A stretch of DNA of 64,000 bases from Oxalicibacterium flavum. Its GTDB lineage: Bacteria; Pseudomonadota; Gammaproteobacteria; Burkholderiales; Burkholderiaceae_D. This document shows, piece by piece, positions 25,854-34,505 of the stretch (the first letter of the stretch is position 1; every line of letters begins with the position of its first letter). The position numbers and the translations under genes are program-made. The notes below the pieces were generated by a model, which was given only the letters and a program-made list of their open reading frames with translations, made no database searches and had not been told where the DNA came from. The DNA is taken from positions 124,001 through 188,000 of the forward strand of contig NZ_BMCG01000001.1 in the NCBI RefSeq assembly GCF_014635065.1. The letters are read 5' to 3'.

Positions 25854-27119
25854 TTGAAAACCTTCCTGCTTTCCCTGGCCTGGCAGAGCGCGTGGAACCG
25901 CCGCTTCACGCTCGCGCTGACGATCTGCGCGATTGCCCTGTCGTCCTTCATGCTGCTCGGCGTGGAGCGCATACGCACCGATCTGCGCGACAGCTTCACC
26001 TCGGCCGTCTCGGGCGCGGACCTGGTGGTCGGCGCGCGCACCGGCTCGGTCCAGCTGCTGCTGTACTCGGTGTTCCACGTTGGCGCCGCCACCAACAACA
26101 TCCGCTGGAGCAGCGTGCAGGAGATCGAACGCCAGCGCGGCGTGGCATGGGTGATCCCGCTGTCGCTGGGCGATTCGCATCGTGGCTTTCCGGTGCTCGG
26201 CACCTCGTCCGCCTACTTCGAGCATTTCCGCCACGGCGAACGCCAGGCCTTGAAGATCGCGCAGGGCAAGCCGTTCGACGATCTGTTCGATGCCGTCATC
26301 GGCGCCGACGTCGCGCAGCGCCTCGGCTACCGGCCCGGCGACCGCATCACGCTCGCGCACGGCAGCGGCGAGCTGAACCTGACCGAGCATGCGGACAAGC
26401 CGTTCACCATCAGCGGCGTACTGGCGCGTACCGGCACGCCGGTGGACCGCACCGTGCACATCAGCCTGGAAGCGATGGAAGCGCTGCACATCGACTGGCT
26501 CGGCGGCCTGCCGGTGCCCAACATGGGCGTCGATGCCGAGAAAGCGCGCCAGATGCAACTCGTGCCGCGCAACGTGACGGCGGCGCTGGTCGGCCTGGAA
26601 AATCGCGCTGCCGTGTTTTCGGTGCAGCGCGCAGTCAACCGCTTTTCCCAGGAACCGCTGATGGCGATCCTGCCGGGCGTCGCGCTCGACGAGCTGTGGG
26701 AAGTGATCGGTACCGGCGAGCGCGGCATGCTGTTGATGGCAGTGCTGACCAGCCTGGTCAGCATCGGCGGCCTGGTGTCCGTGATCCTGGCCGGCCTCAA
26801 CGAGCGGCGGCGCGAATTGGCCGTGCTGCGCGCCATCGGCGCCACGCCGCGCCACATCGTCATGCTGCTGGCGTGGGAGGGATTCCTGATCGCGGCCGGC
26901 GGCGTGCTGCTCGGCGCGCTGGCGCTGGTCGCCGGCGGCCTGCTGCTGGGACCGTGGCTGCAGGCGACCTACGGCCTGACGCTGCACGTGCTGCAGCCGA
27001 CCGCACTGCAGGCGATAATGGCGGCTGCCCTGCTGGCGACCGGCTGGCTGGCGAGCCTGCTGCCGGGCTGGCGCGCCTACCGGCTGTCGCTGGCGGACGG
27101 GCTTTCACCAAGGATCTGA
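25854..27119 (+). CDS. FtsX/MacB-like ABC transporter permease
   Basis: A 421-residue permease. An N-terminal membrane helix (18-40; LTICAIALSSFMLLGVERI) is followed by a large MacB_PCD-type periplasmic domain (45-280), then three C-terminal helices (about 285-310, 335-365, 380-405) typical of FtsX. The start is TTG at 25854; no better in-frame ATG is near. It partners with the ATPase encoded just upstream. No membrane-fusion protein or outer-membrane factor is present, so the complex probably acts on periplasmic or membrane-attached partners such as the DUF2796 or DUF3299 proteins. Confidence 0.9.
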   Translation: MKTFLLSLAWQSAWNRRFTLALTICAIALSSFMLLGVERIRTDLRDSFTSAVSGADLVVGARTGSVQLLLYSVFHVGAATNNIRWSSVQEIERQRGVAWVIPLSLGDSHRGFPVLGTSSAYFEHFRHGERQALKIAQGKPFDDLFDAVIGADVAQRLGYRPGDRITLAHGSGELNLTEHADKPFTISGVLARTGTPVDRTVHISLEAMEALHIDWLGGLPVPNMGVDAEKARQMQLVPRNVTAALVGLENRAAVFSVQRAVNRFSQEPLMAILPGVALDELWEVIGTGERGMLLMAVLTSLVSIGGLVSVILAGLNERRRELAVLRAIGATPRHIVMLLAWEGFLIAAGGVLLGALALVAGGLLLGPWLQATYGLTLHVLQPTALQAIMAAALLATGWLASLLPGWRAYRLSLADGLSPRI

Positions 27120-27122
27120 ACG

Positions 27123-27677
27123 ATGTCGAACAACGATGTGAAATTTCCGCTGCGGCGGCGCCTGATGCTGGCCGGCCTGCTGGCGGCCGGCTCCGGCCTG
27201 GTCCATGCGCAGGAATACCCGGAAATCGACTGGGACGATCTGGTGCCCAAGGACTGGGATCCGTCCAAGCCGTTCAAGGGCATGGAGAAGGTCATGGAAT
27301 TGCCGGACAGCGATCCCAAAGTGGCCGAGTTCTACGAGCGCATGCGCGAAGTCTGGGACAACGCACCGACGGTGGCCGCCATGAACGGCCGCCGCGTCAA
27401 GCTGCCGGGTTACCTGGTGCCGCTGGACCAGATCAAGGGCGGCGTGGTCGAATTCCTGCTGGTGCCGTACTTCGGCGCCTGCGTCCATCTGCCGCCGCCG
27501 CCTGCCAACCAGATCATCCAGGTCAAGACCCCCAAGCCAGTACCGCTGAACACCATGTCGGCGGTCTGGGTCAGCGGCACGCTGCAGGTGAAGCGCTCGG
27601 ATTCGTCGATGGGCATCAGTGGCTACAGCATGGATGCGAAGAAGGTCGTCGAATACAAGATGCCCGCGGCTCGCTGA
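27123..27677 (+). CDS. DUF3299 periplasmic protein
   Basis: A 184-residue protein with a possible twin-arginine-like signal (PLRRRLMLAGLLAAGSGLVHA, cut into residues 9-29). The DUF3299 core contains VKLPGYLVPLD, FLLVPYFGACVHLPPPPANQ and VWVSGTLQVKRSDS. The conserved Cys-His near 119-121 (ACVH) could bind metal. The family commonly accompanies DUF2796/ABC operons in betaproteobacteria and gammaproteobacteria; no biochemical function is established to my knowledge. It is last in the operon, 3 nt after the permease. A role in metal handling is inferred. Confidence 0.87.
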   Translation: MSNNDVKFPLRRRLMLAGLLAAGSGLVHAQEYPEIDWDDLVPKDWDPSKPFKGMEKVMELPDSDPKVAEFYERMREVWDNAPTVAAMNGRRVKLPGYLVPLDQIKGGVVEFLLVPYFGACVHLPPPPANQIIQVKTPKPVPLNTMSAVWVSGTLQVKRSDSSMGISGYSMDAKKVVEYKMPAAR

Positions 27678-27960
27678 CGCCCTTCCTTCACCCCCTTTCT
27701 CCCCTTCCTCCGGTGGCGGTCTGCCATGACCGCCTCGCCACCAATCCGCGCAATCGTTTCCTCATGGCAGCAGCCGGAGATGCCCTGCATCAATTCCGCT
27801 GCCGCATGCCTAGCTCGGCACCGCGCCTCTATCTGCTCCTCTCCTGCATTACCGGCGTCCTCCACACGAGGAAGCTGCCGGTTATGTACGCCGCCGAACT
27901 TAGCATTTCGCACCGACGCCTTAGCATCGATCCTCATCAAACCATTTTCAGGAGACGACC

Positions 27961-28509
27961 ATGTATCCGATTCGCATGCACACCAAGATCGCCGTACTGG
28001 CCCTGCTGGCCGTCGGCACCATCGGCTTTGCCTGCGCCGCCGACAAGGCTGCCAAGGCATCGGCAACGTCCGCGGTCCACAACAACGACCGCAATCTCAT
28101 GGAACAACTCGCCCAGGCCAACATCGCGGAGATCGAAGTCGCCAAGCTCGCACAAGACAAATCCACCGACCAGGACGTGAAGAACTTTGCACGCCAAATG
28201 CAGACCGACCATTCCAAGGCATTGCAGGAAGTCAATGCGCTCGCAAAGGCCAGGCAGGTCAAGCTACCCGTCACCGCCGATGACAAGCACAAGGCTGCGC
28301 TGACCAGACTCAAGGCGCTCGACGGCGCGCAGTTCGACAAGGAGTACATCGCGCAAGCGGGCGTGAGCGATCACAAGGAAGCCAAGGCGCTGGTCGGCAA
28401 GATCAGCAGCGAAGCCAGGGACCCGGACCTGAAGGCGCTGGCCGACAAGCTGGCTCCGACCATCCAGCACCATCTCGAGATGGCCGAGAAGCTGCACGCG
28501 CAGCGCTGA
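27961..28509 (+). CDS. DUF4142 domain periplasmic protein
   Basis: A 182-residue protein with a signal peptide (8-27, ending IGFACAADKA). An all-helical DUF4142 domain at about 40-178 has NLMEQLAQANIAEIEVAKLA, VKNFARQMQTDHSKALQEV and a late HHLEMAEKL. DUF4142 proteins are ferritin-like-looking helical envelope proteins of unknown function, often stress-linked. A strong AGGAGAC site precedes the start. The roughly 280 nt upstream (27678-27960) hold no other gene. It is probably a single-gene unit. Confidence 0.88.
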   Translation: MYPIRMHTKIAVLALLAVGTIGFACAADKAAKASATSAVHNNDRNLMEQLAQANIAEIEVAKLAQDKSTDQDVKNFARQMQTDHSKALQEVNALAKARQVKLPVTADDKHKAALTRLKALDGAQFDKEYIAQAGVSDHKEAKALVGKISSEARDPDLKALADKLAPTIQHHLEMAEKLHAQR

Positions 28510-28557
28510 TCTCCCTGCAGCCGGCCGGCTGCATCATTCAACACGGACAGGACAGGC

Positions 28558-29403
28558 ATGACTGAACAGGAAGACATCATCACCCGGCTCGGCACGCAGA
28601 AGAACATTGACGTGGAGGCCGAGCGCGAACGCAGGATCCGTTTCCTGTGCGATCTGCTGATCGCGAACGGGCGCAGGAGTCTAGTACTGGGCATCAGCGG
28701 CGGCGTCGATTCGCTGGCCGCCGGCTATCTGTGCCAGCAGGCCGCACAGCGCGCGCGCAGCCAGGGCCACGACGCGCGCTTCATCGCCATGCGCCTGCCC
28801 TACGGCGTGCAGCGCGACGAAGCGGACGCGCAGCAGGCGCTCGCCTTCATCCGTCCCGACACCACGATGATGGTGGACATCCAACCCGCCAGCGACGGCA
28901 TGCTGGCAGCGCTCAAGGCCGGCGGCACAAGCTTCCTCGACGCCGGCCACGAAGACTTCACCCTCGGCAACATCAAGGCGCGCCAGCGCATGATCGCGCA
29001 ATACGCGGTCGCCGGCGCGACCTACGGACTGGTGATCGGCACCGATCAGGCGGCCGAAGCGCTGATGGGCTTCTTCACCAAGCATGGCGACGGCGCCTGC
29101 GATGCCGCGCCGCTGACCGGCCTCAACAAGCGCCAGGTGCGCGCCCTGGTCGCGGCCGCCGGCGCGCCGGACTCCCTCGTCTTCAAGGTGCCGACCGCCG
29201 ACCTCGAAAGCCTGGTGCCGCTCAAGCCGGACGAACTGGCCTTTGGCGTGCGCTACGACGAGATCGACGATTTCCTGGAAGGCAAGCCGATCGATGTGGC
29301 GTCGCGCGACCGCATCCTCGCGCAGTACCGGCTGACGGCGCACAAGCGCGCACTGCCGGTGACGCCGCCACTGGTACCGGCGCCGATCGAAGTCCCTTCG
29401 TAA
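28558..29403 (+). CDS. nadE: Ammonia-dependent NAD+ synthetase
   Basis: A 281-residue enzyme with the PP-loop ATP motif LGISGGVDSLAAG (near 42-54) and NadE features RLPYGVQRDEADAQQAL, GTDQAAEALMGFFTKHGDGA and DDFLEGKPID. It amidates nicotinic acid adenine dinucleotide to NAD using ammonia; there is no glutaminase domain. The length fits the short NadE class. It is followed after 100 nt by a CinA/PncC gene, also of NAD metabolism, suggesting a functional pairing. Confidence 0.93.
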   Translation: MTEQEDIITRLGTQKNIDVEAERERRIRFLCDLLIANGRRSLVLGISGGVDSLAAGYLCQQAAQRARSQGHDARFIAMRLPYGVQRDEADAQQALAFIRPDTTMMVDIQPASDGMLAALKAGGTSFLDAGHEDFTLGNIKARQRMIAQYAVAGATYGLVIGTDQAAEALMGFFTKHGDGACDAAPLTGLNKRQVRALVAAAGAPDSLVFKVPTADLESLVPLKPDELAFGVRYDEIDDFLEGKPIDVASRDRILAQYRLTAHKRALPVTPPLVPAPIEVPS

Positions 29404-29503
29404 CGCGTCATACGCTTTGCGATGATGCAGCAACGAACAACAGGAGTTACCGCAGGCGTCCGTTCGTAAAACGGCGCCGAAGACAATTGCACAGGAGGCC
29501 GGC

Positions 29504-30028
29504 ATGAATCGGGACAGTCTGGACGGCGTAGTCAGCTATCTGGCGGAAGAAGGATTGAAGGTGGTGACGGCGGAATCCTGCACGGCGGGGCTGATCGCCT
29601 CCACTCTGGCCGAACCGCCGGGCTGCGGCGCGTGGCTGGACGCCGCCTTCGTCACCTATTCGGAAGAAGCGAAGATCGACTGCCTGGAAGTCGATGAAGC
29701 CATCATCGACACCTATGGACTGACCAGCGAAGAAGTCGCACGCGACATGGCGGAAGGCGCGCTGGCGCTCGCGCATGCCAACCTCGGCATCGCCACCACC
29801 GGCGTCGCCGGCCCCTCTGCCGGCAACGGCGAGGAGCCGGTCGGCACCGTGTGCATCGCCTGGTCCTTCAAGACCGCGGACGGCATCCACACCTTCACCG
29901 AAAAACTGAAATTCGATGGCTCGCGCAACGAAATCCGCGAGGAAGCCACGGTCTATGCGCTCGAAAACATCGAGCGCCAGCATCACAAGCTGCGTACCGT
30001 CGCCGGCCAGGAAGTGACGGAAGAATAA
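29504..30028 (+). CDS. pncC: CinA-family nicotinamide-nucleotide amidohydrolase
   Basis: A 174-residue stand-alone CinA C-terminal domain: VVTAESCTAGLIASTLAEPP, the family Ser/Lys/Thr-type active-site segments, and GIATTGVAGPSAG. PncC deamidates nicotinamide mononucleotide to nicotinate mononucleotide in the pyridine-nucleotide salvage cycle. NadE upstream works later in the same route. An AGGAGG-type site precedes the ATG. Length and motifs fit; the symbol assumes the amidase activity known for the family. Confidence 0.85.
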   Translation: MNRDSLDGVVSYLAEEGLKVVTAESCTAGLIASTLAEPPGCGAWLDAAFVTYSEEAKIDCLEVDEAIIDTYGLTSEEVARDMAEGALALAHANLGIATTGVAGPSAGNGEEPVGTVCIAWSFKTADGIHTFTEKLKFDGSRNEIREEATVYALENIERQHHKLRTVAGQEVTEE

Positions 30029-30038
30029 GGAGGCCATC

Positions 30039-30413
30039 ATGCAGGATCTGTTTCGCCGCATTTCCACCGCGGCTGCCGATATGGTCGGTTCTTCGTGGAC
30101 CTTCATCGTCGCCGTCGTCATCGTGCTCGCGTGGGCCGTCAGCGGTCCACTGTTCCATTTCTCCGACACCTGGCAACTGCTGATCAATACCGGCACCACC
30201 ATCATCACCTTCCTCATGGTGTTCCTGATCCAGCATGCGCAGAACCGCGATGCCGAATGCACGCAACTGAAACTCGACGAGCTGATCCGCGCCGTCAAGG
30301 GTGCGCGCACCATGATGATCCGGCTCGAAGACCTGTCGGACGAAGACCTGAAGCGCCTGCGGCAGGAGTTCTCCGAATTGCACAAAGGGAATGACCTGAT
30401 CGAAAAATCCTGA
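30039..30413 (+). CDS. Low-affinity iron permease family membrane protein
   Basis: A 124-residue protein with two membrane helices (about 20-40, FIVAVVIVLAWAVSGPLF; about 45-65, LLINTGTTIITFLMVFLIQH). A cytoplasmic tail follows (AQNRDAECTQLKLDELIRAV). The sequence fits the bacterial family named after yeast Fet4, although iron transport by these short proteins is not well supported. It begins 10 nt after the pncC stop with an AAGGAGG site, so it is co-transcribed. Confidence 0.85.
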   Translation: MQDLFRRISTAAADMVGSSWTFIVAVVIVLAWAVSGPLFHFSDTWQLLINTGTTIITFLMVFLIQHAQNRDAECTQLKLDELIRAVKGARTMMIRLEDLSDEDLKRLRQEFSELHKGNDLIEKS

Positions 30414-30581
30414 GCACAAGCCCACGCTTCTTGCGCGCTGTGCCATGGCTTACAGCGTGTGCGCTCCAATTTCGCCTGCCTTCCTTCGTTGTCTGACATG
30501 CATGCGCTCTGTTGTCCGATAGCGTGACCGAGCGCCCATCTCTAAAGTCGGTATCAGACAAAAAACCGACAAGGAGAAAGC

Positions 30582-31742
30582 ATGCGCGCCCTCACCTATC
30601 AAGGCAGCAAGGATGTCCGTGTAGAAACCGTTCCCGATCCCGTCATCGAGCAGCCGGACGACATCATCCTGCGCGTCACCGCCACCGCGATCTGCGGCTC
30701 GGACCTGCACCTGTATCGCGGCAAGGTACCGACTGTCGAGGACGGCGACATCTTCGGACATGAATTCATGGGCATCGTTGAGGATGCGGGCAGCGCGGTG
30801 ACGGCAGTCGCCAAGGGCGACCGCGTGGTCGTGCCTTTCGTCATCGCCTGCGGCAGTTGCTTCTTCTGTGCACTCGAGCAATATTCGGCATGCGAGACCA
30901 CCAATCCCGGCCCCGGCGGCGCGCTCAACAAGAAAAAGATCAAACCGCCCGCCGCGCTGTTCGGCTTCAGCCGGCTTTACGGCGGCGTTCCCGGTGGACA
31001 GGCCGAATACGTGCGCGTGCCCAAGGCCAACGTCGGCCCGTTCAAGGTACCGACCTCGCTGGCCGACGAAAAGGTATTGTTCCTCAGCGACATCCTGCCG
31101 ACCGGCTATCAGGCCGTGGTCAACGCCGGCGTCACGCGCGGCTCCACGGTGGCGATCTTCGGCGCCGGTCCGGTCGGCCTGATGAGTGCCGCCTGCGCAC
31201 GCATGCTCGGTGCCGAAACCATCTTCATGGTTGACCACCATCCGTACCGTCTCGAGTTCGCGCGGCAGGCATACGGCGTGCACACCATCGACTTCGACGA
31301 CGAAGACCCGGCCGAGATCATCATCGCCAACACCGGTTATCGCGGCGTGGATGCGGTGATCGACGCAGTCGGCTTCGAGGCCAAGGGCAGCGCGCTGGAA
31401 ACGGTGCTGACCGACATCAAGCTCGAAGGCAGCAGCGGCGCAGCCCTGCGCCAATGCATCGCGGCCGTGCGGCGCGGCGGCGTCATCAGCGTGCCCGGCG
31501 TCTATACCGGCTTCATCCACGGCTTCCTGTTCGGCGACGCGTTCGACAAGGGCCTGACGATTCGCATGGGACAAACACACGTGCAGAAATTCATGCCCGA
31601 ACTGCTGCAACTGATCGAGGAAGGCCGGCTGCATCCGGACGTCATCATCAGCCATCGCCTCAAGCTCGAGGATGCGGCCGAGGGCTATCGCATCTTCGAC
31701 AAGAAGGAAGAGGATTGCCGCAAGGTAGTACTGACGCCCTGA
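30582..31742 (+). CDS. Zinc-dependent alcohol dehydrogenase (formaldehyde-dehydrogenase-like)
   Basis: A 386-residue medium-chain dehydrogenase. Catalytic zinc ligands are in [11 protein letters not shown] and [14 protein letters not shown]. The structural-zinc loop is incomplete ([20 protein letters not shown]). The NAD fold shows [17 protein letters not shown]. The insertion and length resemble glutathione-independent formaldehyde/threonine-type dehydrogenases (FdhA-like). A strong AAGGAG site precedes the ATG. It stands alone between the pncC group and the solenoid gene. The substrate is uncertain. Confidence 0.9.
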   Translation: MRALTYQGSKDVRVETVPDPVIEQPDDIILRVTATAICGSDLHLYRGKVPTVEDGDIFGHEFMGIVEDAGSAVTAVAKGDRVVVPFVIACGSCFFCALEQYSACETTNPGPGGALNKKKIKPPAALFGFSRLYGGVPGGQAEYVRVPKANVGPFKVPTSLADEKVLFLSDILPTGYQAVVNAGVTRGSTVAIFGAGPVGLMSAACARMLGAETIFMVDHHPYRLEFARQAYGVHTIDFDDEDPAEIIIANTGYRGVDAVIDAVGFEAKGSALETVLTDIKLEGSSGAALRQCIAAVRRGGVISVPGVYTGFIHGFLFGDAFDKGLTIRMGQTHVQKFMPELLQLIEEGRLHPDVIISHRLKLEDAAEGYRIFDKKEEDCRKVVLTP

Positions 31743-32334
31743 CACTTGACGCCTCATAGCGCACGAAAGCCCGCGCCGCGACACGGCCGCGGGCCATGGC
31801 ATGAACCAGTGAAGCGGGTGAGGCGCACGGCCGCCGGTTTGACCTGCGCGCCACAATCGCCTACACTTCGGGCCATGCCAACGTTTGTTCCTTCCTTTGT
31901 CACGTCTGCCATCAAGCTGTCGCCTGCGACCGGCCTGTGCGCGCACGTGCGCAAATCGATGGGCATCCGCCATGCCCTCCAACCGGCAGCAGATTCCTGA
32001 GCCCGGCGATACTCCTCCCCTTTTTCATAGCGCACCACATCCATCGCCGGGCTTAAGCCAGGCGCGATAGCGGCCGGCCGTTCGCGGTTCCGGCTGCGCT
32101 TCGGGATACTTTCATGTTTTCGACCATCACTCGCGGCAGGCTTGCGCCTGTCCGGAGCGGGCACGTCCATCGGCCCGGCTCCACCGCCTTCTCCTATCGT
32201 CGTCTCTTCGATGCGCATGCCGCGTGCGCGGAGCGTGGCGAATCGCGCCACCCGTCCTCTACCGCGCACGCGGGCCTGCTTCCGGAACGCAGTGGCAAGG
32301 CCCTGGACATGATCTTCCCGACGGGAGCATCGCC
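31743..32334. other. Intergenic region without a recognised gene
   Basis: About 590 nt between the alcohol dehydrogenase and solenoid genes. Open frames on both strands have no good ribosome sites or recognisable products. No terminator or repeat was recognised. The downstream gene has a GGGAG site just before 32335. Confidence 0.4.
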
Positions 32335-33207
32335 ATGGACCTGACCCGTAACTTCATCAAGAACAAGCGGCCGTGCGCCGAAGGCTTTCGCTGGTTCCTG
32401 CGCCATCACGCGCAGGGCAGCGACTACCAGCCGCTGCTCGACGCATTGGTCGAGGATGGTCGCATCGACGATGCCTGCTGGCTGCTCGACCAGTTCGGCC
32501 CGACCGATGCGGTGCTGCAGGTGGATGCCATCGATGCCGAGGCCATCGTCTTCGCCGGCACGCTGGAAGTGCGCGGCAGCATCGAGGTCGGCAGCGTGCT
32601 GCGCGCCGGACGTGCGATCCGCAGCGGCGGCGGCATACGCGCGGGCCGAGCGATCACGGCCGGCGAGGACATTCGCGCCGGCGACGGCATTCGTTCCGAA
32701 GGCACACTGACGGCCGGCGGCGACATCCGCTCCGGCTGGAGCATCGAGGTGCAGGACAAGCTGCGCTGCGACGGCGAATTGCGCGTCGAACGCGCGCTGT
32801 TCTGCGGCGATGCGCTGACCGTCGGCAACGGCATCACTGTCGGCCAGGACGTGATCGTCACCGGCGAACTGCGCTGCGAGCGCAGCCTGCGCGCGGGCGG
32901 CAGTGTGACCGGTCACGACAGCATCCGCATAGGCCAGGGTCTCGACACCGGTGCCGGGATCGCATGCGCGCGCCATCTGGAGGCCGGCTGGGGCATACGC
33001 TGTGGCGAATCGATAGATGCCGGCGGCAGCATCAAGGCCGGGGAAAGCCTGCTGGCGCACGAGGACATCGTGGCCGGAGAAGGCTATGGCATCTATGCAG
33101 GATTGATCGTTCAGTTCGAGGCCTGGGAAGCGAGCGCGCGAGTGTGCGCCCGTTCCAAACCCGCGCGCCTGATGAGCGGCTGGTGGGCCGGCAGCACGCC
33201 GGTCTGA
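32335..33207 (+). CDS. Beta-solenoid protein with hexapeptide-like repeats
   Basis: A 290-residue protein. The N-terminal helical module (1-60) has CAEGFRWFLRHH and DDACWLLDQFGPTDAVL. From about 75 to 265 the sequence repeats every six to seven residues as G-x-I-x-A/S-G (IRAGRAITAGEDIRAGDGIR), with acidic, basic and Cys substitutions. It should fold as a single-stranded beta-solenoid, as in bactofilins or hexapeptide proteins. There is no signal peptide. The ATG at 32335 follows GGGAG. It is followed after 52 nt by a GNAT-like protein gene. I do not recognise the family's function. Confidence 0.78.
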   Translation: MDLTRNFIKNKRPCAEGFRWFLRHHAQGSDYQPLLDALVEDGRIDDACWLLDQFGPTDAVLQVDAIDAEAIVFAGTLEVRGSIEVGSVLRAGRAIRSGGGIRAGRAITAGEDIRAGDGIRSEGTLTAGGDIRSGWSIEVQDKLRCDGELRVERALFCGDALTVGNGITVGQDVIVTGELRCERSLRAGGSVTGHDSIRIGQGLDTGAGIACARHLEAGWGIRCGESIDAGGSIKAGESLLAHEDIVAGEGYGIYAGLIVQFEAWEASARVCARSKPARLMSGWWAGSTPV

Positions 33208-33259
33208 TGCGCACGCACGCATTCACACCCGTCTCTTCATCATCCGCCGAGGAATTCCC

Positions 33260-33940
33260 ATGCACGCCCTGTCCGCCCCTTTTCCGTTTTTCTCCTTCGC
33301 GTTGCGCCCGCTCGCGCTGCGCATCGACGTCCTGCTGCCGCCGGCCGAAGTCGAGCGGGAGCTCGAGATGCTCTACCGCCGCCTCAAGCGTCCCGGCGAC
33401 CTGCTGTACGATCTGCCGACTATCGAGATCGACGCGCCGTTTCCCGGACTCGTGTTCCGCTACCGCGAATCCGATGGCGAGTATTACGTCTATGCCGAAG
33501 ACACACTGCGCGGCCGCCTGGCCGGCTACACCGTCTTCAAGCGCATGGTCGAACTCAACCGGCGCCAGGACCGCTACCTGCGTTCCACGCACTCGAAATA
33601 CGCCACGGCCTACCAGCGCCGCGGCATCGCCAGTGCCGTCTATCGCTGGTGGCTGGATGCCGGGCGCTGCCTGATCTCGGGCGCGCGGCAATCGGCCGGT
33701 GCGCATGCGCTGTGGCGCAAGCTGGGCAACAGCTACGGCCTGATCTTCGTGGATTTGCGCGAAAAACGCCTGCGCCATCTTGGCAACGACGTCAGCGAGC
33801 GCGTATTCGGGGAACTGCAGACGCGCATGATCCTGACCGGCGCCACCTGGGACGTGGCGCGCCTGTGCAAGATGGTGGAGATGGAAACGGGACCGATGGA
33901 AGAACTCGTTGAAGCGCGCGCGATGCGCCGGCTCGGCTAG
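33260..33940 (+). CDS. GNAT-like protein of unknown function
   Basis: A 226-residue protein. The central segment AYQRRGIASAVYRWWLDAG resembles the acetyl-CoA-binding motif A of GNAT acetyltransferases. It is followed by CLISGARQSAGAHALWRKLG, a pattern seen in GNAT-like proteins of toxin and phage loci. The N-terminal half (20-110) is a beta-rich region (DLPTIEIDAPFPGLVFRYRE). A good GAGGAA site precedes the ATG. It follows the solenoid gene on the same strand, so the pair may work together. Acetylation is only inferred; it could be a non-catalytic GNAT-fold protein. Confidence 0.65.
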   Translation: MHALSAPFPFFSFALRPLALRIDVLLPPAEVERELEMLYRRLKRPGDLLYDLPTIEIDAPFPGLVFRYRESDGEYYVYAEDTLRGRLAGYTVFKRMVELNRRQDRYLRSTHSKYATAYQRRGIASAVYRWWLDAGRCLISGARQSAGAHALWRKLGNSYGLIFVDLREKRLRHLGNDVSERVFGELQTRMILTGATWDVARLCKMVEMETGPMEELVEARAMRRLG

Positions 33941-33952
33941 AACTTCCGGCGC

Positions 33953-34354
33953 TTACGCCGCCAGCCAAGGTCCTATCCACGCGCGCCATACGGCCACGAT
34001 GATCGCGATCCAGATCGCCACGATCACCGCACCGCCGACCCAGCTGACGACCTTGTGCTTCTTGTCGCGTATCCACTGTTCGGCGCGCGTCCTGCATTCG
34101 TCGAGCACGCGCGACGGAATCAGCTTCAGCACGACCCAGATCAGCGCAGGCAGGATCACCAGGTCGTCCAGCATGCCCAGTATCGGGATGAAATCGGGAA
34201 TCAGGTCGATCGGGCTCAGAGCATAGGCGACCGCCACGAAGCCGAGCGCCTTGGCATACCACGGCACGCCCGGATGACGTACCGCGAACCACAGCGTCAG
34301 GCCGTCGCGCCTGACGATCCTGGCCCAGCCGCCGATGCGTGCGAGTAATGCCAT
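33953..34354 (-). CDS. DUF1232 (YkvA-like) small membrane protein
   Basis: A 133-residue protein. DUF1232 is marked by VPWYAKALGFVAVAYALSPI, DLIPDFIPILGMLDDLVILP and further helices; a C-terminal hydrophobic segment (about 108-130) makes another membrane span. The ATG at 34354 follows AAAGGAAAG and gives the normal family length. The family's role is unknown. It is convergent with the GNAT-like gene (12 nt apart) and lies just beyond the encapsulin operon terminator. Confidence 0.85.
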   Translation of the reverse strand: MALLARIGGWARIVRRDGLTLWFAVRHPGVPWYAKALGFVAVAYALSPIDLIPDFIPILGMLDDLVILPALIWVVLKLIPSRVLDECRTRAEQWIRDKKHKVVSWVGGAVIVAIWIAIIVAVWRAWIGPWLAA

Positions 34355-34456
34355 GGCTTTCCTTTCCGCTGCGGGAATGGCGCGTTGACGATGAAACGCG
34401 CGTTGAAAACCGCAGTATGCAGGAGCCGCGACAGAAACGCATCGCTTTCGCCACGC

Positions 34457-34486
34457 ATAAAAAACGCCATGCACAGGCATGGCGTT
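34457..34486 (-). terminator. Intrinsic terminator of the encapsulin operon
   Basis: On the minus strand AACGCCATGC-CTGT-GCATGGCGTT followed by TTTT, 20 nt after the cysteine desulfurase stop. A perfect 10-bp stem with a U-run. Confidence 0.85.
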
Positions 34487-34505
34487 CATGAGAGGAAAAA
34501 CGAGA

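Noticed and set aside
31746-32000. Possible small genes in the 31.74-32.33 kb gap
   Set aside because: Frames on either strand have no ribosome site, no recognisable motif and atypical composition.
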